Below are positions 12,228-17,838 of a DNA stretch of 20,785 nt, one piece after another. Position 1 is the first letter of the stretch; the number at the start of each line of letters is the position of its first letter. A program made the position numbers and the translations under genes. Origin of the DNA: a virus. The notes beneath the pieces were generated by a model. That model saw only the letters and a program-made list of their open reading frames with translations. It was not told where the DNA came from and ran no database searches. The stretch lies in IMG/VR virus record IMGVR_UViG_3300043639_000125, positions 1 to 20,785 of that record; one strand, given 5' to 3'.

Positions 12228-12484
12228 GCAACAATAACGCGCTTATCCGCGACGTCTCCGCCGCCGCTCTGGCCATGGCGCGCCATGCCGGAGACGCCGA
12301 GGAAGCGACACACCGAATCACCCTTAACCGTCGCGCCGAGGCGCGCGGTCATGTCCCCGCCGGGACATACGACCGAGAAAACGAGGCATTGCGTTGTCAG
12401 CGCGACACGGCGCGCGACGATTACCGTAAAGCTCTGGCCCGCTACGCGCGAGCCCGTGAAACCCTCGCGAACAATCTTCTTTAA
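12224..12484 (+). CDS. Small helical early protein (86 aa)
   Basis: The ATG at 12224-12226 overlaps the previous stop as ATGA, so the two are translationally coupled. The 86-residue product is basic and Ala/Arg-rich, mostly predicted helix (VSAAALAMARHAGDAEEATH, then CQRDTARDDYRKALARYAR). A loop in the middle (GHVPAGTYDREN) separates the helices. No domain is recognised. The frame is open upstream, but that part overlaps the preceding gene and has no own start signal. Confidence 0.7.
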   Translation: MSNNNALIRDVSAAALAMARHAGDAEEATHRITLNRRAEARGHVPAGTYDRENEALRCQRDTARDDYRKALARYARARETLANNLL

Positions 12485-12508
12485 CCAGCCGAACAAGGAC
12501 AAACAGTC

Positions 12509-12910
12509 ATGACCATTCAAAACGATACAAACACGACCCCGCGTTTCCTGGTGATGACCAGCTCCGCGAAAATGCCGGCCTCGGTAAAGGCGGCATACCG
12601 CAACGTCGCCGTCGTCGAAACGGACGGGACACGCTACCCGGCGATGATATCGGAGCACGCCAGGGGTTTGGTCCGCGTCGTGTCATACCGGGGACGGCTG
12701 AACGTCGGCGAATGCGTTCGCAGCGCGTACGCGCTGGCCTTGGCGGAGGCTGAAGCGATGGCGGAGCGACTGAACGCCCGAGACGCGACTCTCCGCCAGC
12801 GTTTGGCCGAGATCGAACAAGTACGCACCGCGTCTGGTATCGCCGATGCTTTGCCTGGGACGGAAAGCGTTTTGCACGACGCTCTCGCCCGCGTATGGGA
12901 AACGGCGTAA
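12509..12910 (+). CDS. Early protein of unknown function (133 aa)
   Basis: The ATG is preceded by AAGGACAAACAGTC, nearly the same leader as the DUF7227-like gene, with AGGA nine bases away. The product has a strand-rich N-terminal half (TPRFLVMTSSAKMPASVK, then RNVAVVETDGTRYPAMISEH) and a helical C-terminal half (LAEAEAMAERLNARDATLRQ). I do not recognise the family; a small alpha/beta fold with a helical tail is likely. It is the last gene of the plus-strand operon and stops 18 bases before the terminator hairpin. Confidence 0.72.
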   Translation: MTIQNDTNTTPRFLVMTSSAKMPASVKAAYRNVAVVETDGTRYPAMISEHARGLVRVVSYRGRLNVGECVRSAYALALAEAEAMAERLNARDATLRQRLAEIEQVRTASGIADALPGTESVLHDALARVWETA

Positions 12911-12928
12911 GACCATTGACCAAAAGCA

Positions 12929-12950
12929 AAAGGCCCCGCGAGGGGCCTTT
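12929..12950. terminator. Bidirectional hairpin terminator between convergent operons
   Basis: AAAGGCCCC (12929-12937), loop GCGA, GGGGCCTTT (12942-12950) make a perfect 9-bp stem. On the minus strand the stem is followed by TGCTTTTGG, giving a fair U-tract; on the plus strand it is followed by ACTGTTTC. It ends the plus early operon and the minus replication operon; the RuvC stop codon lies inside it. Confidence 0.85.
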
Positions 12951-13389
12951 ACTGTTTCTGGACGATGTTCCGCCAGCCATACCACGCCAGCAGCACGGCA
13001 TCGGCTTCGTCATGCGTCAGGGGTCGATCAGGCTCCCGCAGAATCTCCCTGGCCATGGCGACGCCCGCCGCCTTGCCCGCCGCGCCTCCCCCGAGGCCAT
13101 ACGCGCCCCGCCACACCGCCGGCTGGACATATTCCACCCTCAACCCCGGCCTCGGCGCCAGCAGCCCCCTGACGATCCCGTATGCCTGCCCCAGGGCGAA
13201 AGCGGACCTTACGCCTTGTTGAGGGGAGGAATGTTGGGCTTCGACCACCGCCAGTTGGGCCACCGCCAGCGGTACCAACAGGTGAAAATCGATTGGCCCG
13301 ATGTGGCATCCGGCGATAACGCCAGCCTCCACCCGGATAAACGCCCCCGCCCCGCTGCCGCCGGGATCGATGCCAAGAATGAAGGTCAT
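12949..13389 (-). CDS. RuvC-like Holliday junction resolvase (146 aa)
   Basis: This RNase H-fold nuclease is expected to cut branched DNA during replication, recombination or packaging. The first strand carries FILGIDPGGSGAG (Asp8), the second VVEAQHSSPQQG (Glu50), and the last helix HDEADAVLLAWYG (Asp127, Asp130), the four acids expected of RuvC-type enzymes. The 146-residue length is slightly short of bacterial RuvC but normal for phage versions. AAAGGTAGAAT precedes the ATG. It is the last gene of the minus replication operon, separated from the PrimPol gene by a 143-bp stretch containing a perfect inverted repeat. Phage resolvases of this type usually clear Y- and X-junctions before packaging. 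Confidence 0.88.
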   Translation of the reverse strand: MTFILGIDPGGSGAGAFIRVEAGVIAGCHIGPIDFHLLVPLAVAQLAVVEAQHSSPQQGVRSAFALGQAYGIVRGLLAPRPGLRVEYVQPAVWRGAYGLGGGAAGKAAGVAMAREILREPDRPLTHDEADAVLLAWYGWRNIVQKQ

Positions 13390-13408
13390 ATTCTACCTTT
13401 AATCAATT

Positions 13409-13521
13409 TACGGGGACTTCGGGGACATACGGGGACTTCCTTATACCCCCATGGGAGAAACGCAAGGTGTTTTACGGTAAATGGATGACAGAACCCCCCG
13501 TGAGTCCCCGAAGTCCCCGTA
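13409..13521. repeat. Perfect 18-bp inverted repeat flanking a 77-bp spacer
   Basis: TACGGGGACTTCGGGGAC (13409-13426) is exactly complementary to 13504-13521. Similarity continues inward, with CGGGG and TTC blocks, to about 31 bp per arm with four differences. Each arm is itself built from three CGGGGAC units. The spacer also contains TTTAC-G-GTAAA. The repeat fills the gap between the PrimPol and RuvC genes. Confidence 0.95.
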
Positions 13522-13532
13522 GATAACTTTTA

Positions 13533-16157
13533 TCAAAATGTCATGGTAAGACTCCACGTCATTATTTTACGTCCTGAGTCCATGCCCCCCGTGAATCGGC
13601 GCCCATCGGAGATTCCCCCCGCGTGATGCCGTAGCCAGTGCCCGAGCTCTTGCGGCGTTATTTTCGCACCATTCTTGCTGATGCTGGCGAGGGCTTCTCC
13701 GAGTGCGACGCGCGCGGCGACGCGTGCTTTATCCCTTGCCTCCCTGGCCTTTTTAGCCGCCGGGGTTTCATTGTTTGGGCTGCTTTCGAACTCCCGTGAC
13801 GGATTTTGCGCCATCTCAATGACTTCAGTAGCGGTCTTCGCCGTGCCCAGGCCCACCGCCGCCTCCCATGCCGCCATGACGCTCCGCAGGAGCGCCAGCG
13901 CCGGATCGGCGGCGTGTAGTTTCTCCATGGTATCAGCCGGGTCGGTTTGTCCGAGCCATATCAGCGGCGCCCGCGTGAAGCGGGTATAATCCTCGAACGA
14001 TCCCAGCGGGGATATCTCCGCCTTCCCACCGCTGGCCATATACCCTCTGACGATCGTCAGCACCGCCGCGAGATACCGGCCGCGATCTTTCAATACCCGT
14101 TGGAATGGGTTCCCTTTGAACTCTTTCTTTTCCGGCCGCTCCATCTCCGCGTCCATCGACGCCATGACGACGCGGCGCGTGACATCTTCGACCACGACCA
14201 TGTTGTTGCCGGTCACGCCGGCCAGTGCGCTGTTGGGTGTCCGGTGCATGTCCGAGCGCCCCAGGCGCCGCAGGTCCAGCAGCGGTTGCGTGGCGATCTG
14301 GCAAATAAGATCTCCTTCCAGCGGCACGCTGAGATTGTCGATACTGAACAGCGTCGCGCCTTGCAGCAGCAGTCCGTTCAGTTTCTTTTCCATCTCCTCC
14401 CGCGAGCCTCCGGCGTAGATGACCGGGCAGCGGCTGCCGTAAACGATGGCGGCGGCGATATCGTAGAGGAACGATTTCCCCGTCCCGCGCCTGGGCGCCG
14501 TGGCCGCGTGTATGGGCGCCACGTCCATGGCCGCTCTGACAACGGCGGTGATGAACAGCGACAACGCCACCGAGTGCGAGGCCCCGCCGTCCTCGATGAA
14601 CGGGAACTCTTCCAGCAGCCCTTCCAGCACCGCGAGCGCGGCCACGCATTCCCCTCGCGAGGGCGCGTCGCTGATCGACGGCATGTTCAGGCCGGGTGGC
14701 AACGCCAGGTAATATCCGCTGGCTTTGTCGTATCCGCTTTGGTCGATCAGCGTCCCATCACGGCGGATCGTCGGGTGCGCGATGATGCCGCGCAGATAGG
14801 GCGCATTCCATTCTCCGGCCCGCCCCAACAGGATATTGGCGACGGCTTCCGGCGGGTCCGCCTTAACGTCTTTCTTCAGTTGCCGGCTGTATTTCATCCA
14901 TTCCCCGGTCTGGCAGAACAGATCCAGCATTCCGGCGGTATCGATCCGGTGCAGGCCGGTCACCTGGGTTTTCCCCTGGTCCGCCGCGTCCATCTCGATG
15001 ACGGCGGGGCGCACCAGCATCGACCGTTGGAACACCGGCTTTCCACTGGCGATGATGGCCGCCTCTCCTTCACTGGCCAGGTGGTGCAATTCGCCGGCGA
15101 TGATCTTGATGCGGCGGCGGGTCACACCCTCGCCGCTACCACCAAAAGGCCGCCGCGATGGCCTGACCCATCCTGGCTCCGCCTTTTCCGCTTCCAGCAT
15201 CAGGTATCCGATACCGATACGATCAGGCGGCGAGCGCATCCAGTGATCCCACCGTTCGCGGCAGGCCGCGTCGTCGTGCTTCCCCGACTTCTCCGACCAC
15301 GCGCGGAACGCCTCGTATCCGTCCTCGCTCCCGCCCGTCGCGCCCCGCACGGCCATCCCGGTCTTCGACCAGTCATCCCACCCGAGGTCATCGTTCGCGA
15401 TCTTGCCCAGCGCCGCCACCACGTCTTCGATATGCCCGCGCAGGGAGAGCCCATCATCGTCCGCCCGCTCCGCCTTTCCCTCGATCGTCTTCCCTTTCTC
15501 CGCTCGCTCCATCAGCCATTCCACCACGGGCGTTATATCGACCGTGCAATCCCCGGCCGGATTCCATCCCGTGACCGTCAAAAAGCGGGCGCAGGCGTGG
15601 AATATCTCGATCTGGGCGCGGGCCTTGATCCCCTCACCCCACCACGCTCGTTCCTCGGCGCTGTCAGAGCCCTCCAGCCCATCCACCCATGCCTTCACCC
15701 GCAGCCGCCCCTGGAACGCCCCTGGAGGCCCTCCCAGGCGTCCGATGATCCGTATCCCCGTCCCCGAGGGCGTCACCTCCCAATAGGCTCCTGGCGCGGC
15801 GGCGAGGATCGCCAGCGCCCATCCGTCGATCTTCCCCGTCCGAGGGTCGCGACAGTGATCGATATCGATGGCCACGCGCCCGAAATCGTCTTTCATGCGC
15901 CAGCCGACGCCGGCGGCGTCTTCGGCCAGCACCGCCGCTGACGCCACGTCGTAGCCAACCACCCCTTCCAGATCGTTGACCCGGACGTTCCGTCCCGTTC
16001 CGGGGATGACGGGAACCTTGGTCTTGCCCTTCGTCCCGTCCTTTCGGATCAGCACTCGCCAGTACCAGATGCACCACCGATCAACGGCGAGCATCGCCGC
16101 GAGGCCGGGTATGTCCCTGAGATTCAGTCCCCGTGTTTTGTCCTTGTCGCCGGCCAT
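13533..16157 (-). CDS. PrimPol-helicase fusion replication protein (874 aa)
   Basis: This is a two-part replication enzyme. Residues ~25-215 are an archaeo-eukaryotic primase-like domain: VAIDIDHC holds the metal-binding Asp98-x-Asp100 pair, and TPSGTGIRIIG (129-139) is the nucleotide-binding segment, with Arg where many relatives have His. Residues ~240-325 resemble a PriCT_2 linker domain (WDDWSKTGMAVRGATGG). Residues ~500-720 are a superfamily 3-like helicase: Walker A PRRGTGKS (555-562), Walker B LFSIDN (603-608), a GNNMVV sensor (650-655), and RR at 661-662 as likely arginine finger. The product would both prime and unwind DNA. GAGGGG precedes the start. Upstream is a Cro/C1-like gene, downstream the inverted repeat and RuvC. 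Confidence 0.85.
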   Translation of the reverse strand: MAGDKDKTRGLNLRDIPGLAAMLAVDRWCIWYWRVLIRKDGTKGKTKVPVIPGTGRNVRVNDLEGVVGYDVASAAVLAEDAAGVGWRMKDDFGRVAIDIDHCRDPRTGKIDGWALAILAAAPGAYWEVTPSGTGIRIIGRLGGPPGAFQGRLRVKAWVDGLEGSDSAEERAWWGEGIKARAQIEIFHACARFLTVTGWNPAGDCTVDITPVVEWLMERAEKGKTIEGKAERADDDGLSLRGHIEDVVAALGKIANDDLGWDDWSKTGMAVRGATGGSEDGYEAFRAWSEKSGKHDDAACRERWDHWMRSPPDRIGIGYLMLEAEKAEPGWVRPSRRPFGGSGEGVTRRRIKIIAGELHHLASEGEAAIIASGKPVFQRSMLVRPAVIEMDAADQGKTQVTGLHRIDTAGMLDLFCQTGEWMKYSRQLKKDVKADPPEAVANILLGRAGEWNAPYLRGIIAHPTIRRDGTLIDQSGYDKASGYYLALPPGLNMPSISDAPSRGECVAALAVLEGLLEEFPFIEDGGASHSVALSLFITAVVRAAMDVAPIHAATAPRRGTGKSFLYDIAAAIVYGSRCPVIYAGGSREEMEKKLNGLLLQGATLFSIDNLSVPLEGDLICQIATQPLLDLRRLGRSDMHRTPNSALAGVTGNNMVVVEDVTRRVVMASMDAEMERPEKKEFKGNPFQRVLKDRGRYLAAVLTIVRGYMASGGKAEISPLGSFEDYTRFTRAPLIWLGQTDPADTMEKLHAADPALALLRSVMAAWEAAVGLGTAKTATEVIEMAQNPSREFESSPNNETPAAKKAREARDKARVAARVALGEALASISKNGAKITPQELGHWLRHHAGGISDGRRFTGGMDSGRKIMTWSLTMTF

Positions 16158-16192
16158 CGTTCACCCCCTCGGTTTCTTCGTGTAGTAGGCGC

Positions 16193-16477
16193 TCACCCCC
16201 ACTCGGCCCATTCGTCCGCCTCCGCCGACGGCCGATGTCCGATCTTCACCCGCACCGGCGGCGGCCCCGCCGCCGCCACCGCGCCCGCGAGCCCCTCGAT
16301 CCACGTCATGACAGCGTCCGGGACCGGATAGAGCCCTTCCCGCCACCTCCGGGCGGTGCTGACGCCGATGCCGAGCACCTCGGCCAGATCACCCGAGGTC
16401 CACCGCAACGCCGTCAGCGCCGCCCCCAGGCGGCGGGAACGGTCATCTTCGACAATCCCCCGCATCGTCTCGCTCAT
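16193..16477 (-). CDS. Helix-turn-helix regulator, Cro/C1-like (94 aa)
   Basis: Residues ~18-64 contain a HTH: LTALRWTSGDLAEVLGIGVS supplies the first helices and turn, and TARRWREG the recognition helix, followed by PVPDAVMTWIEGLA as a packing helix. This resembles phage Cro/C1-type regulators. The C-terminal 25 residues are Pro-rich and acidic, ending EWAEWG. It starts at an ATGA overlap and ends 35 bases before the PrimPol gene. It may control the operon it sits in or act with the 18-bp promoter-linked element at P2 and P3; this is inference. Confidence 0.75.
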   Translation of the reverse strand: MSETMRGIVEDDRSRRLGAALTALRWTSGDLAEVLGIGVSTARRWREGLYPVPDAVMTWIEGLAGAVAAAGPPPVRVKIGHRPSAEADEWAEWG

Positions 16478-16647
16478 GGCTTTTCCTCCGTCTCCACGGC
16501 CACATCCCGGAGCGCCGCGCGCAGTAGCGTGTCGCGTATCGCGTTGAGGCTGTCCTGGTGAATCCTCTTGTTCTCCCGGTGCTTCTCCATGATATCCAGC
16601 TCCAGCAGCATCATTCGGATATCCAGGGCCGTCAGACGCCCGCTCAT
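16474..16647 (-). CDS. Small helical protein (57 aa)
   Basis: The ATG at 16645-16647 overlaps the upstream zinc-finger gene stop as ATGA, and its own stop overlaps the HTH gene start the same way. The 57-residue product is one long amphipathic helix pair (LDIRMMLLELDIMEKHRENK and DSLNAIRDTLLRAALRDVAV). No family is recognised. The frame is open upstream but Arg-rich and antiparallel to another gene, so I start at the coupled ATG. Confidence 0.62.
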   Translation of the reverse strand: MSGRLTALDIRMMLLELDIMEKHRENKRIHQDSLNAIRDTLLRAALRDVAVETEEKP

Positions 16648-16913
16648 CGATCCGCCCTCCACTCTTCGGCTCTTTCGATCGCGTAATCCAACCGCTGCTC
16701 TTCCGCGCACGATCCGCACAGCATCAGCCCGTCGAACACTTCCACCGCGTCCCGCTGGCAGCACTCGCAAGACGCCACGACCTCGCCGGTCCCCTCGCAT
16801 TCACGGCATTCCCAGGTCTTCGCCCAGGGGTCGTTGGGGTGATCGTGCGTCCGTATCCCCGCGCCTTCGCATTCGGGACACTTCGTCATCAATGTTGTGC
16901 TGTTCGTCGTCAT
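16644..16913 (-). CDS. DnaJ-like zinc-finger protein (89 aa)
   Basis: The chosen ATG (16911-16913) has AAGGA ten bases upstream; a GTG seven codons earlier is possible. The 89-residue product has two CxxCxGxG knuckles, CPECEGAG (Cys12-Gly19) and CRECEGTG (Cys36-Gly43), followed by CECC (49-52) and CGSC (66-69). This is the cysteine pattern of DnaJ-type zinc-binding domains without a J domain. Small proteins of this type occur widely in phage early regions, perhaps acting as protein-binding adaptors. The C-terminus is an acidic helix. It follows a 84-bp gap that holds a hairpin. Confidence 0.72.
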   Translation of the reverse strand: MTTNSTTLMTKCPECEGAGIRTHDHPNDPWAKTWECRECEGTGEVVASCECCQRDAVEVFDGLMLCGSCAEEQRLDYAIERAEEWRADR

Positions 16914-16959
16914 CTGCTTACATTCCTTTTCCACTCGTTATTCGTCACACCCCCACCTT

Positions 16960-16989
16960 CCGGCGGCGACCCCCACGCCGCCGGTTTTT
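16960..16989 (+). terminator. Plus-strand intrinsic terminator with no plus-strand gene upstream
   Basis: CCGGCGGCG (16960-16968), seven-base loop ACCCCCA, CGCCGCCGG (16976-16984), then TTTTTC and TTTGTCTT on the plus strand. This is a textbook rho-independent shape on the plus strand. On the minus strand, where the genes are, there is no U-tract, only AAAAA before the stem, so it would not terminate the operon there. Confidence 0.7.
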
Positions 16990-16997
16990 CTTTGTCT

Positions 16998-17162
16998 TCA
17001 GCCTCTCGCGGCCAGAACCTCCTGGGCTTTCGCCTCGCAATTCCTGGCGCTCGTTTCGTCACCGTTGGCGCGATACTCTTTCGCCATTTTGTTCAGTCGT
17101 TCCGCGAACGCCTCGGCGGCGCCAGGGAAGAGGTAAGAGTTGTTGTTGTTTGATACGGTCAT
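16998..17162 (-). CDS. Small early protein following promoter P3 (54 aa)
   Basis: An ATG at 17160-17162, with AAGGA seven bases upstream, opens a 54-codon frame ending TGA at 16998-17000. The product begins MTVSNNNNSYLFPGAAEAFA and continues as a charged helix containing RANGDETSARNCEAK. It is the first gene behind promoter P3. The length, ribosome site and codon composition are convincing, although no family is recognised. Confidence 0.7.
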   Translation of the reverse strand: MTVSNNNNSYLFPGAAEAFAERLNKMAKEYRANGDETSARNCEAKAQEVLAARG

Positions 17163-17200
17163 TTGCTTATCCTTTTCGCTGGTTCATCGTGTTGACCAAA

Positions 17201-17231
17201 CCTATATGAACCATCTTCCTCCATAGTGCAA
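17201..17231 (-). promoter_or_regulatory. Promoter P3 for the replication operon
   Basis: Read on the minus strand: TTGCAC (17231-17226), then the TATG block, and CATATA (17208-17203) after 17 bases, or TATAGG after 19. From the -10 onward, CATATAGGTTTGGTCAAC (17208-17191) is identical to P2 over 18 bases. It lies 29 bases before the 54-residue gene start. Confidence 0.7.
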
Positions 17232-17234
17232 GCC

Positions 17235-17456
17235 CTATTTGCCTCCTTCGCTATCTTTTTCCTTATAAGCCTGGAACGCCTCCCGCAGTCGCCGCTGCAC
17301 CATCACCTCCTCCCGTACGACCTCGGCTAACTTATCGAGAAAACTCGGCTCGAATCCGCCAGGGCGTACGCTATCGGCGACAATGTAATAGCGTTCGTTC
17401 ATCTTCCGTAAATCATCCACGTCCGCCTCCGGCGTGTTTTCCTTGGTGAACCGCAT
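17235..17456 (-). CDS. Small charged helical protein opposite the HTH switch (73 aa)
   Basis: The ATG at 17454-17456 has GGGGA seven bases upstream. The frame is open 15 codons further but crosses promoter P5, so the shorter start is preferred. The product is charged and mostly helical: TPEADVDDLRKMNERYYIVA, a turn around RPGGFEPS, then FLDKLAEVVREEVMVQRRLR. It ends in TAG at 17235-17237. It is transcribed divergently from the HTH gene. Possible roles are antirepressor or partner regulator, without direct support. Confidence 0.68.
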   Translation of the reverse strand: MRFTKENTPEADVDDLRKMNERYYIVADSVRPGGFEPSFLDKLAEVVREEVMVQRRLREAFQAYKEKDSEGGK

Positions 17457-17467
17457 CACTTTTCCCC

Positions 17468-17495
17468 TTGCGCTATCTTCGCCACCTGTTATACG
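17468..17495 (+). promoter_or_regulatory. Promoter P4, leaderless start of the HTH gene
   Basis: The -35 is TTGCGC (17468-17473), the spacer 16 bases and the -10 TATACG (17490-17495). Transcription would start at about 17502-17504, which is the A of the ATG. There is no Shine-Dalgarno sequence before that ATG. The -35 overlaps the ribosome site of the divergent gene, and the -10 shares bases with P5. Confidence 0.55.
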
Positions 17496-17516
17496 TCTCA
17501 CTCATGGTTAAAACAA
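17488..17516 (-). promoter_or_regulatory. Promoter P5 for the divergent 73-aa gene
   Basis: Read on the minus strand: TTGTTT (17516-17511), 17-base spacer, TATAAC (17493-17488), a good sigma70 match. The -35 lies inside the first codons of the HTH gene. The -10 overlaps the opposing P4 -10 by four bases (17490-17493). Confidence 0.6.
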
Positions 17517-17719
17517 CATCCCCGCAGACCTACAGCATCAAAGAGGCCGCCAAAGTTCTCGGCGTTCCTGGACGGACGATATACGGCCAGGTGGCGCGCG
17601 GTGAACTGCCCGCCATTCGCCTGTCCGGCAGGATCTTGATCCTTCGGGCTGTTATCGATCAGATCCTTTTGTCGGGATTGCCGAAGCCCGAGACAGTCGA
17701 GGAAACCACCGAATGGTGA
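17504..17719 (+). CDS. Excisionase/MerR-type HTH DNA-binding protein (71 aa)
   Basis: This 71-residue protein starts TTSPQTYSIKEAAKVLGVP, followed by RTIYGQVARGELPAIRLSGR and a helix to SGLPKP. The order S-I-K-E-A-A-x-x-L-G-V-x-x-R-T-I-Y with a small wing is the HTH_17 (excisionase/MerR-like) pattern. It may act as excisionase, repressor or activator. No integrase is in the window, so a transcriptional role is the safer guess. The start codon lacks a ribosome site and coincides with the predicted P4 transcription start. The last codons overlap the next gene, so it heads a five-gene operon. Confidence 0.78.
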   Translation: MVKTTSPQTYSIKEAAKVLGVPGRTIYGQVARGELPAIRLSGRILILRAVIDQILLSGLPKPETVEETTEW

Positions 17720-17838
17720 AGAAGCCTTTCACCCTTCGCCTGCCGCCGTCTCTCGCTCAACTCATAAGGGATTGCGCGAAAGCCGAGGGGATCTCCGTCA
17801 ACGCCTGGATCGTCCGTTGTCTGGAACAGGCGAGATGA
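17713..17838 (+). CDS. Arc-like ribbon-helix-helix protein (41 aa)
   Basis: The ATG at 17713-17715 has GAGGA nine bases upstream; a GTG one codon later would give a GTGA overlap. The frame runs 41 codons, containing KPFTLRLPPSLAQLIRDCA then KAEGISVNAWIVRCLEQA. This fits the Arc-type ribbon-helix-helix: a DNA-contacting strand FTLRLP, a first helix, a G-x-S-x-N-A turn, and a second helix. Such dimers bind operators. It lies between the HTH and helicase genes, and its stop overlaps the helicase start as ATGA, so it could regulate its own operon. Confidence 0.75.
   Translation: MVKKPFTLRLPPSLAQLIRDCAKAEGISVNAWIVRCLEQAR

Noticed and set aside
13409-13521. Insertion-sequence terminal inverted repeats
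   Set aside because: The enclosed 77 bp cannot encode a transposase, and no target-site duplication is visible. The arms are internally repetitive, unlike IS ends.
13947-15941. Long plus-strand open frame (664 codons) antiparallel to the PrimPol gene
   Set aside because: It is Arg/His/Pro-rich with no motif, and lies opposite a gene with clear catalytic motifs. Long antisense frames are expected in GC-rich coding DNA.
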